NCBI GenBank assembly: GCA_030817875.1
Contig: JAUSZU010000001.1
Coordinates: 2,480,001-2,544,000 of the forward strand
Direction: 5' to 3'
DNA from: Flavobacterium sp. W4I14
GTDB taxonomy: Bacteria; Bacteroidota; Bacteroidia; Sphingobacteriales; Sphingobacteriaceae
Length of the DNA stretch: 64,000 bases
Part shown: piece by piece, positions 25,594 to 35,885 of the stretch
Position numbering within the stretch: position 1 is the stretch's first letter
Layout: each line of letters starts with the position of its first letter
Program-made: the position numbers and the translations under genes
The notes under the pieces: generated by a model
Told to the model about the DNA's origin: nothing
The model's input: only the letters and a program-made list of their open reading frames with translations
Databases searched by the model: none

Positions 25594-28500
25594 TTAAAAG
25601 TTAGCAGTTAAACCGAAAGTAATTGTCTTAATTGGCGGCGTGGTAGAATTATCTATCACCGTGTTCGACCCATTTAACTTAATTGGCACTTCAGGGTCCT
25701 GACCAGTATATTTGGTAAATGTTAAGATATTCTGAACGGTAAGATTGGTGGTAAGCGATTTCATACCCAATCTCTTCATAAAGGTTTTGCCAAAATCGTA
25801 CTTTAACACCACCGAGCTTAATCTTAAAAATGATCCATCTTCAATGTATCGGTCTGAGCCTAAAAAGTTATAGCCCGTACCATACATGGCTCTTGGTATA
25901 TCGGTAACATCACCCTCTTTTTTCCACCGGCGCAATACCGCTGTACTTTGATTATTAAAACCATACATATTGGTGGTGTTAATCTTAGTACCGTTAATAA
26001 TATCGTATCCGGTACGAAAAGTAAAGTTAAAACCTAGGCGAAGGTTTCCGTTGATGGTTAGGTTAGATCCAAATCCTCCTGTTAGTTTCGGGTTACCATT
26101 ACCCAGGTACACAATATCTTTATAATCGATGTTCCCATCATGGTTAATGTCTTCATACATGGCATCGCCCGGCTGGAAAACATAGTCAATAGATGGATAA
26201 GCAAAACGCATGTAAATTTTATCGCCGTTCGGCCCAACAATCTGGTTTCCATTCTCATCCAATGCAACTGTTGCGTTTTTATCAGGATATACCCCTTTAA
26301 ATTTGAAGCCATAAAACGACCCAAAAGGATTATTTTCCTGTACAAAAACTTTGTACACATTATTGCTGGTTACCCTACCTTTGTTTTCTCTAGGGTATAG
26401 CGGCGAAACCTCACGGATTACGTTTTCATTGTGCGCGATATTGAAAGAAAGATCTAATCTTATCTTTTTCTTCTTGATCACAGTAGCGTTCAGGTTTACT
26501 TCCCATCCCTGGTTATCCATAGTGCCCACATTCATATCAACCCCTCCATAACCGTTATAACTTGCCACTTGTAAGCCTGGATAAAACAGATCGGTTGTAC
26601 GTTTACGGTATAAATCAAAATCGAGGTTTAAATTTTTAAAGAGGTTTAAAGTAATACCAAGGTTGGATTGAGTAACAGTTTCCCACCTTAAATTGGTTAA
26701 TTCCATATTGGTAGAATATACCCCGGCATTATCCAAATAACTAAAACCATAATTTTGGTAAATATTGAAATAAGAATAATCGTTACGTGGCACATTACCG
26801 CTTTTACCATAGCTGGCCCTTAAACTAAAATCATCTACATATTTATTGGCCTTCTTCATAAAAGGTTCGCCAGATATCCGCCAACGGCCAGAAACTGAAG
26901 GAAAAATGCCATATCGGTTAGCAGCACCGAACCTGGAATTACCATCGCCCCTGATGCTACCATTAATGATGTAACGGTCTAAAAATTTGTATTGAACATT
27001 AGCCAATAAACCAACTGACCTGGTTTGTCCTAGTGATGATGATGCAGAACCTGTGTAATTGGTACGGCTATCAACAGAAGGGTCGGATAAATACGATGAT
27101 GCCGTATTGGTAGAAAACAAGTACTGCCCGGTTCTGCGGCTATCTTCACTATCAAAGCGTAAAAAACCTATAATGTCGTGCCTATCGTTCAGTTTAGGTG
27201 TATAAGCCAATGTCATACTGGTGTTCATGGTGAATGAATCGCCATCTGCATCTGAAGCCATATTGACTACCGATTCGGTATAAGGACGGCCTGTTGCAAT
27301 TTGTGGAAGAAAAGTTTTTACCTTGGTGTTATTAATATTTACCATAAAACTTCCGTTTAAACGCAGTACGCTTGGCAAAATCTCATACTGTAAACTAAAT
27401 TTTGGTGTAATCCGTTCACCTAATTGGTGGTTACTGCCTGCAGCAGCCATAGCCAATGGATTAAAAGTTCCGCTTACCTTTTCCTTTTTGTTATTGGCGT
27501 CATAGAAGAATGAACCTTGTGCGGTTGCCGCCGGGCTAAAATAATTGGAGGTTAAATTACCGTATTCGTCATATTCGTAAATACTTTGATTCGGCATTTT
27601 AGTGTAGGCTACATCTCTAACAGTCTGCGTAAAAAGCCCATTCTGATCGATGTGCGTGTATGAAATATCAGAACTAAACCTGATCTTGTTCGACACCATA
27701 TAATCTAAATTCACCCTTGCCGAAACACGGTTTAAATCGGTGCCAATGGTAGTACCTGTTTGGTTAAAATAATTTACAGAAGCGCGGTATCTGGCTTTTT
27801 CACCACCACCAGAAATAGATAGGTTATGATCTTGAAGGTAACCTATCCTGGTAATTGCTGATAGCCAATCGGTATTGTTGCTGTAGTTATAATAATTATA
27901 AGGATCGTTCGGATCATATTGAAATTGCTTTGCAAATTCTGAAGTAGAAAACTGACGGCCCGCATTATAATATTCTTCCAAAACAAGTGATGAATACTGG
28001 TTACCATCCAACATCGGGATCGGACTTGGCTGTTTAGAATACGAACCTTTAAAGTTATAGGAAATAGCTGGCGGACCAATTGAACCTCTTTTTGTGGTAA
28101 TGATCAATACTCCGTTTGCTGCCCTCGACCCCCAAACGGCTGTAGCCGCAGCATCTTTTAGCACACTGATTTCTTTAATATCAGATGGGGCAATATTTAA
28201 TAACTGACCATAATTGTTCTCATCAGAGGTGGCAAAGTTAAAATCAGAAGGGATGGTAATATCGTAAGGCATACCATCCAATACAATTAACGGATCGGTA
28301 GCTCCGTTAATGGACGATGTACCGCGGATACGGATCTGCATCGGCGCACCCGGATCACCTGTACTGGCGGTAATATCAACCCCTGCCATGCGGCCTTGCA
28401 AAGCCTGATCGATTGATGCCGATTGGAGGTCTTCGAGTTCTTTGGCATCAATGGTAACCGTAGCCGAAGTCTGATCGCGTTTATCGATCGTCATTCCACT

Positions 28501-28875
28501 TCCATTGTTCGTTTTGGCTCTCGAAACAATCTGAACTTCATCCATCTGATTTTCAGAAGGTTCTAACTGGAAATTTATTACTGCCTTATCGATATTTACG
28601 GGTGCTGAAGACCTATATCCGATGTATGAAACCGATATCCTATAGGTTTTATCTGCTACCGGCAAAGAATAGTTTCCATCAATATCGGTCGAAACACCCT
28701 TAATTACCCTTTTATCTTTATCAACAATTACAACAGATGCACCAATAATAGGCTGCTTATCTTTTTTATCAATTACCTTACCCTTTACATAATTAATTTG
28801 TTGTGCATAGGTTAGGGACGATACCAACAAACAGCATAGTAAAATAAAAAAACTATAATTATATCTTTTAGTCAT
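25594..28875 (-). CDS. SusC/RagA-family TonB-dependent transporter
   Basis: 1093 aa. Signal peptide ending SLTYAQ, carboxypeptidase-regulatory-like domain (about 28-110), plug with SusC signature (PLIVLDGMPYD; DIKEISVLKDAAATAVWGSRAANGVLIITT), barrel ending TITFGLTANF. Likely a glycan or glycoconjugate importer with the SusD downstream. It sits 6 bp after the large FAS1 gene that opens the operon. Confidence 0.94.
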   Translation of the reverse strand: MTKRYNYSFFILLCCLLVSSLTYAQQINYVKGKVIDKKDKQPIIGASVVIVDKDKRVIKGVSTDIDGNYSLPVADKTYRISVSYIGYRSSAPVNIDKAVINFQLEPSENQMDEVQIVSRAKTNNGSGMTIDKRDQTSATVTIDAKELEDLQSASIDQALQGRMAGVDITASTGDPGAPMQIRIRGTSSINGATDPLIVLDGMPYDITIPSDFNFATSDENNYGQLLNIAPSDIKEISVLKDAAATAVWGSRAANGVLIITTKRGSIGPPAISYNFKGSYSKQPSPIPMLDGNQYSSLVLEEYYNAGRQFSTSEFAKQFQYDPNDPYNYYNYSNNTDWLSAITRIGYLQDHNLSISGGGEKARYRASVNYFNQTGTTIGTDLNRVSARVNLDYMVSNKIRFSSDISYTHIDQNGLFTQTVRDVAYTKMPNQSIYEYDEYGNLTSNYFSPAATAQGSFFYDANNKKEKVSGTFNPLAMAAAGSNHQLGERITPKFSLQYEILPSVLRLNGSFMVNINNTKVKTFLPQIATGRPYTESVVNMASDADGDSFTMNTSMTLAYTPKLNDRHDIIGFLRFDSEDSRRTGQYLFSTNTASSYLSDPSVDSRTNYTGSASSSLGQTRSVGLLANVQYKFLDRYIINGSIRGDGNSRFGAANRYGIFPSVSGRWRISGEPFMKKANKYVDDFSLRASYGKSGNVPRNDYSYFNIYQNYGFSYLDNAGVYSTNMELTNLRWETVTQSNLGITLNLFKNLNLDFDLYRKRTTDLFYPGLQVASYNGYGGVDMNVGTMDNQGWEVNLNATVIKKKKIRLDLSFNIAHNENVIREVSPLYPRENKGRVTSNNVYKVFVQENNPFGSFYGFKFKGVYPDKNATVALDENGNQIVGPNGDKIYMRFAYPSIDYVFQPGDAMYEDINHDGNIDYKDIVYLGNGNPKLTGGFGSNLTINGNLRLGFNFTFRTGYDIINGTKINTTNMYGFNNQSTAVLRRWKKEGDVTDIPRAMYGTGYNFLGSDRYIEDGSFLRLSSVVLKYDFGKTFMKRLGMKSLTTNLTVQNILTFTKYTGQDPEVPIKLNGSNTVIDNSTTPPIKTITFGLTANF

Positions 28876-28881
28876 CTCGGT

Positions 28882-31107
28882 TTAGAATTGATATTTTAAA
28901 TAAGAATTGATTTGGTGAATCACCGTTCTGTTAGATAACACATTGCTTCTATCGGTTGTACCCAGCAAAACATTCACAGCAGTATTGGTTACATCTCTTA
29001 GTGTGAGTGTATTGGTTGTATTGGTAAATACAGTAACCTTGGCAGCATCTCCGGAATCGTTTTTAAGCAAACTTTCAAAAGAACCTGTTTTCTGTCCGTC
29101 GCTTGCTACTGTGCTTTTAATAATATGGTATTGGATAAATTTGGCTACCCTGCTAATGTCTGCGGCATCTGTTGGCGCATAGTTTGGCGTTCCATTGGCT
29201 AATTTTGGCAATAACCCAGCGGTTACCGCAGCTTGTATAGCCGCATTTGTAGGGATAAAAACGGTGTAAGCGCTTCCATCGGTAACCCCTTGAATTGCAC
29301 CTGTGGCAGCCGTATAAAGCGTAACGTTATTTTTAAGATACTGAAAGAAAGAATAATAAGGATCGGTTGTTAGCGTACCATATTTTTCGATATGCTTGCT
29401 TACCGGAAGTACAGTATACATCAGCACTTTTGCAGCGTAGGCATCAGCTCCATTAACAGCCGTGGCAACCGAATCGATCTTAATATTTTTATCAGCAACT
29501 GCTGGCAGATCTTCTGTACCTGCTGAAGAGAAAAACCCGTTGTTGTACTTAATGTATTCACCACCAGAAGTTTCTAAAATACCAGCTGTTGTGGCAAAAT
29601 TTGGAACAGCACGGTCGCCCAGTGGAATAATGTGTGTTTGCAACAATCGCCTTAAAATATTGAGATCGCCCCTGATTGGCGACGAAGGATAAAAGGGGTC
29701 GTATGAGAACCCTAAACTTAGCAAGGTGGCATCGGGAATTGGAATAACGATGTATTTTAATGAGGCCGTTTTAATCGGGATAGCATAACCCAATACATCA
29801 AGTGCCTGTTTCATAATGTAATAAGTAGGATCTAAATTTACTTTCCCATAAACTGTTGAAAATACATTGGCATTTTGGGCAGCGTTTACGCCATAAAACA
29901 ATCCATTGCTTAAAAACTGTTTGTCTACCACGTTTGCAGATGTAAGTTTAGTGACTTCGCCCAAAAAGCTGTTAACCGTATTAAACTTGGTTGGCCATAC
30001 TGTAGTTCTGTATAAGTGGGAGTTGATAAAATCCCTGATGATATCGGACCTTAAAGAAAACAGTTCGTTCAGCTGTGCTTTATAATTCCCGGGTTGTAAC
30101 CTGTTTTTTGCATAATATTTTAACAGCACCTTTGCATACGCCTCAACGGCCTCATCAGTTGGTGCAAAAATGGTATACATACCAATCTGTGCATCGTTGG
30201 CATCATCTTTTAGGTAATTTTCGTTATTGGGCGAAAAACCAAGTAATACGCTATAGTTTTTAACGTAAACATTATCACTTTTACCCGTTAACACCTGATA
30301 ACGGTGGGTAATGTCAGTATTCACATTATAGCTTACGTATTTATCCAAAAGGGATTTGAAGGCACCGTACTGTGTTTTAGTACCAATATATTGATCGATG
30401 CTTTGTGGCGGTGTAAGCACCTTATCTACGATGTGGATTACGCCATTTTCGGCTACAATATCTTGCTCGATAATTTTTCCAGGGCCTACATTTTTTCCGG
30501 TATACTCGGTATTGGGATAAAAATAATTATAGTCTAAAGCACTAATGCCCGCAAAAGTGACAAAGGGGCTAAGAAAATAGGGCAGGTTTTTATTGTTAAA
30601 ATCGGTTGGTAAATAAGTTCCGTTTCGGTTACCTGCAATTATCTTTATCGCTTTACCATCATTATCTACGCCGTCGTAAACAAAATCGTAATAAACGGTA
30701 CGTCGCCTAAAACCAACATTTTTAACGAAACCTTTTGCAGTTAAATTATCGCTTAAACGCTCTACTTTTTCCCCATCATAGGTCATTGAATAACGTACAA
30801 TTGCCGAAGCGAGCGTTGCATTTATCTCGGTTAAGTTGTTTTCGGTCATGTAGGTGGTAAAAGCCGCATCTGTTGGTGCAAAAACCGTCCACGAACCTGA
30901 TTTGCTTAAGGTTTCTTTATAGCCCGATTTATCTATACAATCTAAAAATCTGGTAAAATTCCCTTTGGCCTGAAGTTGTTGATAAATTGGATCGGCTAAT
31001 GTTTCAGGACGGCCATAGAACTCATCAAATTCTTTTTTCCGGCAAGCGCTTAGAATGAATATAACCGCCAAATTAACGATTAAAAATTTTTGTAAAATTT
31101 TACTCAT
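28882..31107 (-). CDS. Multi-domain fasciclin (FAS1) lipoprotein, first gene of the Sus operon
   Basis: 741 aa. Lipobox C22 (IFILSACRKKE). At least three FAS1 repeats can be read from SWTVFAPTDAAF, MYTIFAPTDEAV and AYTVFIPTNAAI, each with a matching later box (NGVIHIVDKVLTP; NRTVIHQINSYL). It precedes SusC by 6 bp. FAS1 domains mediate adhesion or small-ligand binding in other organisms; here a surface binding role at the import complex is inferred. The upstream 437 bp should carry the operon promoter. Confidence 0.87.
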   Translation of the reverse strand: MSKILQKFLIVNLAVIFILSACRKKEFDEFYGRPETLADPIYQQLQAKGNFTRFLDCIDKSGYKETLSKSGSWTVFAPTDAAFTTYMTENNLTEINATLASAIVRYSMTYDGEKVERLSDNLTAKGFVKNVGFRRRTVYYDFVYDGVDNDGKAIKIIAGNRNGTYLPTDFNNKNLPYFLSPFVTFAGISALDYNYFYPNTEYTGKNVGPGKIIEQDIVAENGVIHIVDKVLTPPQSIDQYIGTKTQYGAFKSLLDKYVSYNVNTDITHRYQVLTGKSDNVYVKNYSVLLGFSPNNENYLKDDANDAQIGMYTIFAPTDEAVEAYAKVLLKYYAKNRLQPGNYKAQLNELFSLRSDIIRDFINSHLYRTTVWPTKFNTVNSFLGEVTKLTSANVVDKQFLSNGLFYGVNAAQNANVFSTVYGKVNLDPTYYIMKQALDVLGYAIPIKTASLKYIVIPIPDATLLSLGFSYDPFYPSSPIRGDLNILRRLLQTHIIPLGDRAVPNFATTAGILETSGGEYIKYNNGFFSSAGTEDLPAVADKNIKIDSVATAVNGADAYAAKVLMYTVLPVSKHIEKYGTLTTDPYYSFFQYLKNNVTLYTAATGAIQGVTDGSAYTVFIPTNAAIQAAVTAGLLPKLANGTPNYAPTDAADISRVAKFIQYHIIKSTVASDGQKTGSFESLLKNDSGDAAKVTVFTNTTNTLTLRDVTNTAVNVLLGTTDRSNVLSNRTVIHQINSYLKYQF

Positions 31108-31544
31108 AGCAATTTCATTGGATAAACGGCCATTAAAATACTGGGCAATAAAAAGCTATGGATCTAAATCAATTAGAAATTAAGGAATGCAAAAACTGAC
31201 TTAAAGGGTGAGTAGATTTTTACTGCATAGAATCGTATTAACGTTCGTTAATTAAATAGTTGGTTAAAAAGTTATTTGGTTAGTGAATTATTTCTTAAAT
31301 ATATAAAGGCAGAACAAAATTCCCATCCTGTACTATCCTGTCTTCTTACTATAAAATATTATCATAAAAAGATAATATCAATCTTCAGCTTAGGTAAATC
31401 GTTTTAAGCAAGCCTTAATGCCTTTAAAAAAAATTAAGCAACAGCATTACTGATCAAAAAAAACATTAAGAGTACAACAAATAATACAATATACGATGGC
31501 TATCCTGCCATTAGCAGTAGCATATAATGTTGTTTGGTTTAAAG
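31108..31544. promoter_or_regulatory. Upstream region of the FAS1/SusCD operon
   Basis: 437 bp, AT-rich, no ORF. It holds the inverted repeat TTAACG-TT-CGTTAA (31238-31251), 131 bp upstream of the first FAS1 gene, and ATATTATC/GATAATAT (31356-31378). No clear TAnnTTTG element was found. One of these palindromes may be an operator. Confidence 0.35.
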
Positions 31545-32906
31545 CTATTTAATATCCATCCATCCTTCTGGGATAGAAATCACACAGATATTCATCGATC
31601 GGTTGTCTTCAGATAACATCGCTGATTGAATTTCGATTTTTTTACCATCAGGGCTCATGGTAGGATGCGGATGATCTGCAGCTGTTTGCTTATGACCTGC
31701 CGAGAGCAGTTTCATTTCATGTGTTGTCCTATTAATCAGATAAATGCTTCTCGAAAAATCGTCGCCTACAGCCCACTTTCCGTCTGGAGAACCGCTTACA
31801 TGCCAAAGCCCGCTACCAGTTGGCGTTTGTCCTTCAATTCTCATTTCCCTTGTTCTTAAATTTACAATAGCCAGTCCGGTGGGTTTCTCACGGGTGCCCG
31901 ATGGTCCCCAGGCATTTTCTTGCCCGGGATTGGCACCGTTCACCTCAGTTTTTGGGGCAGATACAGCACCAGCTCCAGGTATGGGTCTGTGCCCCATAAT
32001 GGCCATGGCTACCTCATCACGCGAAATGATGGCTTCGTGGGTAACCCATTCATAATTGGCCTCTGGATATAGTGGGCGTAAGCCTGTTCCATCAGCCAAC
32101 ACGGTCCAGGTTCGCTGTGGCGATTTTCCCCCGGTTTCCCAGCAAAAAACAATTTCGCCGGCCAGCCAGGGATTGGTCTGTATGTGCCCTATCTGAAAAG
32201 GAACCGAAACTACATATTTGATTTCGCCGGTATGGATATTCATCCCTGCAATACCTGAAGGGCCAGCACCCATTTTCCGTGGCCCAAAATTTGGTTCCAG
32301 CTTAATTCCTGCTGCAAGATGTTTAGCCGCTTCTGCTTTACCCACCCTGAAATAAGCCCAGTCTTCGTCGCCATCAAGCGCCATATCGCCACCAGCACCA
32401 ATTTCTTCGGGGGTAGTTCCACAAACACGCTCATAAGCCAATACAGGTTTCATTTTACCAGATTTACTATCGGCAAATACTTTAGCCAGATCTACCTCTA
32501 TAATTTTTACTGCACCTCCTACGCGCTTGCTTGAATCAATATTCCGCATAAAATATAGTTTCATCGATTTTCTGGCCACATTCAACATGCCGGTGTAGCC
32601 ACCTTCGGTAACCTGAACAAGATCTCCTGTTTGCTCGTTTACCGCCATTGCTTCCCCTTTAACCCTGCCCGATCGGAATATCAACCATTGTCCGTCGGCA
32701 GTCCACTGGTTATGTGTCTGATAAATCTTCGAATCTCCTGCAGGCCTACTGGTTAGAAAAGTAAGTAAAACACCCGTAACGGGATCTTTAACAACTTTTC
32801 TTTCTGAAGGAAAACGTTTACCTATCTGTGCGTAGCCAGCGTGATGGTTAAATACTAAGATGCAGGTAAAAACGGTAATAAGAAATGAACGGGTTGTATA
32901 TTTCAT
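31545..32906 (-). CDS. Oligogalacturonate-lyase-like beta-propeller protein (PL22 type)
   Basis: 453 aa with a signal peptide ending GYAQ. Propeller repeats (QWTADGQWLIFRSGR, SGSPDGKWAVGDD, HPHPTMSPDGKKIEI) and His-containing motifs (WVTHEAIIS, ADHPHPTMSPDG) match the fold and metal-site pattern of oligogalacturonate lyases. PL22 enzymes release 4-deoxy-keto sugars from short pectin oligomers. It lies 27 bp after GH105, likely one operon. A related propeller lyase acting on another uronide (PL42-like) cannot be excluded. Confidence 0.7.
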   Translation of the reverse strand: MKYTTRSFLITVFTCILVFNHHAGYAQIGKRFPSERKVVKDPVTGVLLTFLTSRPAGDSKIYQTHNQWTADGQWLIFRSGRVKGEAMAVNEQTGDLVQVTEGGYTGMLNVARKSMKLYFMRNIDSSKRVGGAVKIIEVDLAKVFADSKSGKMKPVLAYERVCGTTPEEIGAGGDMALDGDEDWAYFRVGKAEAAKHLAAGIKLEPNFGPRKMGAGPSGIAGMNIHTGEIKYVVSVPFQIGHIQTNPWLAGEIVFCWETGGKSPQRTWTVLADGTGLRPLYPEANYEWVTHEAIISRDEVAMAIMGHRPIPGAGAVSAPKTEVNGANPGQENAWGPSGTREKPTGLAIVNLRTREMRIEGQTPTGSGLWHVSGSPDGKWAVGDDFSRSIYLINRTTHEMKLLSAGHKQTAADHPHPTMSPDGKKIEIQSAMLSEDNRSMNICVISIPEGWMDIK

Positions 32907-32933
32907 CTTTATTCTGGTTAAATGCAGTATTGA

Positions 32934-34316
32934 TTATTTATACATCTGTACCGAACTATCGTTTATTACGAAAGGGTGCTCTTGTAACAAACGATAAGTT
33001 TCTGCGCCAGCCAAAAGCACCGGACCATAGCTATGTGCCGCAAAAACATTTACAGGCCTGTAATAGTAAAACGCAGGATCGAAAGCCATGCCTGTACCCA
33101 CACAGGTACCTTCTACCTGACCGCTTACATTTATTTTGGTACTCACGGCATTCCAGGCCAACAGCGCCATAGGGCCGTAAGCTTTGGCATCAAGCCAGCC
33201 TTTGTTAACTGCACGGGCAATGCAATAGGCATAAATGGCAGTAGCAGAGGTTTCCAAATAAGAATCGTTACGATCCAAAAGCTGATGCCAAAAACCTGTC
33301 CCATCCTGTAAAGATGCCAAACCTTTTACATGTGCTTTTAACATTTTCAGTACGTAGGGCCTACCAGGATGGTTTACAGGCAAAGCATCCAGCAGTTCTA
33401 TTTTGGTCATAAGTGCCCAACCGTTGGCCCTTGCCCAATGAAACTGCGGATGGGGATCCATATCCTGAACCCAGCCATGCATATACAATCCTTTTTCTGG
33501 GTTAAACATCCGTTCGGCAAACAATCTGTATTGTTTCACCGCCTCGTCAAAATATTTGGCATTACCAGTAAGTACCCCCATCTGGGCAATTGCAGGTAGG
33601 CTCATGTAGAGATCATCAAGCCATAGTGTATTGGGCTGTGGCCTGTTCCTGGCCAATGTACCGTCTTTCAAACGGAACTCTTTGGTCATGATGTAATTTA
33701 AATAATGATCGATAACCGGGCGGAGACCGGCTTTCACTTCTCCTGTTCGCTGTGCCTTAATCATTGCAGCAGCAATAGAACCTGCATCATCCAGTGCATG
33801 TGGATCTATTACCGAACGAACCGGTGTTACTGCCCCTTTATTTGTTTTTAAATATTTTTGATAAGCAGAAACAACATTTGCTAAAAAATTAACCCGCTTT
33901 ACGGTATAATCTTTAAATTTTTGATCTCCTGTTGCAGTAGCAACCTCCAGCATCCCCGTATAGGTAACGCCCCATTCGTAACTCGTTAAACGGTAGTCTC
34001 CTGGTTTAAATACCGAACTGGAATCTGCCTCTTTTAAATCCGAAACCACTCTTCCCGAAACCTTATCTATCAGTTCGAAAGGGGTCGTTTTATCCAGGTA
34101 GTTAAAAACGCGATCCAGCGATACTTTAATATCTGCCATTTTTGTTTCACCATAAGGTGTAACATAGGCCGGTTTTAGCAAATGTAGCGGCGAGGTAACA
34201 TCATTGCCTTTATGTTCTACATATTGAGCAAAAGCAGGTAAGCCAGCGCACATCGCGGCACAAAGAAACAATGTTTTAGATCCCGAAGTTTTAATCAGAT
34301 TGGTAAAAACAAACAT
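32934..34316 (-). CDS. GH105 unsaturated uronyl hydrolase (YteR/YesR-like)
   Basis: 460 aa, signal peptide ending PAFAQ. An (alpha/alpha)6-barrel with WLDDLYMSLPAIAQMG (the Asp pair holds the catalytic acid), PQFHWARANGWALM and DGTGFWHQLLD. GH105 enzymes hydrate and remove the unsaturated uronic acid left by pectin or rhamnogalacturonan lyases. With the PL22-like gene downstream it makes a small pectin-oligomer module. A strong palindrome (34340-34359) lies 24 bp upstream of the start. Confidence 0.85.
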   Translation of the reverse strand: MFVFTNLIKTSGSKTLFLCAAMCAGLPAFAQYVEHKGNDVTSPLHLLKPAYVTPYGETKMADIKVSLDRVFNYLDKTTPFELIDKVSGRVVSDLKEADSSSVFKPGDYRLTSYEWGVTYTGMLEVATATGDQKFKDYTVKRVNFLANVVSAYQKYLKTNKGAVTPVRSVIDPHALDDAGSIAAAMIKAQRTGEVKAGLRPVIDHYLNYIMTKEFRLKDGTLARNRPQPNTLWLDDLYMSLPAIAQMGVLTGNAKYFDEAVKQYRLFAERMFNPEKGLYMHGWVQDMDPHPQFHWARANGWALMTKIELLDALPVNHPGRPYVLKMLKAHVKGLASLQDGTGFWHQLLDRNDSYLETSATAIYAYCIARAVNKGWLDAKAYGPMALLAWNAVSTKINVSGQVEGTCVGTGMAFDPAFYYYRPVNVFAAHSYGPVLLAGAETYRLLQEHPFVINDSSVQMYK

Positions 34317-34339
34317 AATAGATGGCTCAAACTATATCA

Positions 34340-34359
34340 TTGTTCCCAAATGGGAACAA
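34340..34359. promoter_or_regulatory. Palindromic operator upstream of GH105
   Basis: TTGTTCCCAAATGGGAACAA: two perfect 8-bp arms around AAAT, 24 bp before the GH105 start. Size and symmetry suit a dimeric repressor such as LacI- or GntR-type; the regulator is not in the window. Confidence 0.55.
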
Positions 34360-34413
34360 AACATATAGGGGTTTATAAATGGTTAATCAAGCCAATCTAT
34401 AATAATTAAAAAA

Positions 34414-34442
34414 AAGAAGCAACCTGCTCTGTCCTGCTTCTT
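34414..34442 (-). terminator. Intrinsic terminator of the cyclase gene
   Basis: AAGAAGCA (34414-34421) pairs with TGCTTCTT (34435-34442). On the minus strand the stem leads straight into a run of T residues. It lies about 70 bp after the cyclase stop. Confidence 0.75.
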
Positions 34443-34513
34443 CCGTAAAGAAATTATTACAGTATATATAGAATATAATATGTTTGGTGCAAATTTTTCA
34501 TGCTTTGGATGTA

Positions 34514-35554
34514 TTAAATAGGCTGAACAGCTACGAGCTGCATTTCTTTTTCTTTTCCGCGGAGCTTAATTGCACCCAACATTTGCGTGGTATAATGGTC
34601 TGCTAATTGGAGTTCTTCAATTAGCGCTATCGAAACCAGCATCTCCTGGTTAAACTCCTTACACATATTCTGGATTCTTGAAGTGGTATTCAGTACATCC
34701 CCAGAATAGGTAATATCGCGTTTTATAATCCCCACTTCACCTGCTATAATCTTCCCGCAATGAATACCTGCTTTAAAAGCAGGCAGTAAACCATACTTTC
34801 CAATGTACTTATCTCTTAGAAAAGACAGATGCGCTTTGATATCAAAAAAACAATTGATGCATTTATTGTTTCTTAGTCCTTCATCATAGCGCCAGGCAAT
34901 TACCACTTCATCACCTACATATTGGTATATTTCTCCCCTATTTTCTAAAATAGGATTGGTAATATCGATAAAGATATCTTTTAATAATTCGTGGTATTTT
35001 TTATCTCCCAGGCTTTCTGCAATGGAGGTTGATGAATTTAAGTCGAGAAACATAAAGATCCGTGATTCTTCTTTAGGAGTATTGTATTTTCCCCTGATAA
35101 TATCCCAGAAAATCCCTTGTCCAAACTTACTGTTTATCTGTAACAGCAACTGCGTTATCGAAACCACGATGGCCCATACCAATCCGTTTTTCAAAAATCT
35201 TTTAGAATCGCCCAGTTCATAGAGGCTTAGTATCTCGTTTACAATCAAAATAACGCCTAAAAACGATCCGGCCACAATTAAAAGGGTATAACCGTAAGGC
35301 TTATCATTGTATTTTACATTTACAAAGAATATGAGCAAACTTCCGCCTAACAGTGCTCCAAACAGGCCAATAACCGCATTTAGTACAATTGAAGAAATTA
35401 ATGTATAACCAGGCACTGTTCCTAACGAATTTCGGGTATGCAGTACAAGATCTTCAAAAACAGCGATTACAATCCCTGTCATTATCCAGGCAAGGATAAT
35501 GATTAATAATTGCTGAAGTTTCTGCTGTGTTTGCCGATTAATTTTTACTGACAT
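34514..35554 (-). CDS. Membrane-bound class III adenylate/guanylate cyclase
   Basis: 346 aa. Four hydrophobic segments (about 15-34, 50-80, 88-110, 124-140) are followed by a class III cyclase domain (163-346). Metal-binding Asp residues are D171 (FMFLDLNSST) and D215 (YQYVGDEVVIAW); later come AGIHCGKIIAGEVG and ITYSGDVLNTTSRI, with Asn/Arg for transition-state binding. Substrate choice (ATP or GTP) cannot be fixed by eye. Monocistronic with its own terminator. Such proteins are widespread in Sphingobacteriaceae without a firm role. Confidence 0.85.
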   Translation of the reverse strand: MSVKINRQTQQKLQQLLIIILAWIMTGIVIAVFEDLVLHTRNSLGTVPGYTLISSIVLNAVIGLFGALLGGSLLIFFVNVKYNDKPYGYTLLIVAGSFLGVILIVNEILSLYELGDSKRFLKNGLVWAIVVSITQLLLQINSKFGQGIFWDIIRGKYNTPKEESRIFMFLDLNSSTSIAESLGDKKYHELLKDIFIDITNPILENRGEIYQYVGDEVVIAWRYDEGLRNNKCINCFFDIKAHLSFLRDKYIGKYGLLPAFKAGIHCGKIIAGEVGIIKRDITYSGDVLNTTSRIQNMCKEFNQEMLVSIALIEELQLADHYTTQMLGAIKLRGKEKEMQLVAVQPI

Positions 35555-35885
35555 CGTGATTTTTATTCAAAACGACTGATCCAATATACTTTAACTTTTT
35601 ACTAAAATAATGAATATAATCCTTACATGTGCCCTAATAAACAATTGTAATAGCAATTACCTGCTAAGTCGTAAAACTGTTCGCTGCCGCACAACTACTG
35701 TTCGGAAATGAACATGCCTAAACGAGCAAATAAGCAAAAACAACCCCTACAAAGCGATTGAGGTAACATTTGCTTTTTGGCACCTGCTTGGTTAACCACG
35801 TAACTGAATAATATGGGTACAAGCTGGTTTTAATCAGCGCACCACTATGAGCTTAATAAATTTTAACATTTAAATAAAAAACACG
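35555..35885. other. Intergenic region, nothing clear
   Basis: Divergent spacer between the cyclase and the GIN-domain gene. The longest plus-strand reading frame with ATG is 17 codons (from 35708). No strong promoter or palindrome was seen. Confidence 0.4.

Noticed and set aside
31326-31340. CCTGTACTATCCTG and a similar CCTGCTCTGTCCTG near 34424 as a shared regulator site
   Set aside because: The second one is part of the cyclase terminator stem-loop, so the resemblance is probably accidental.
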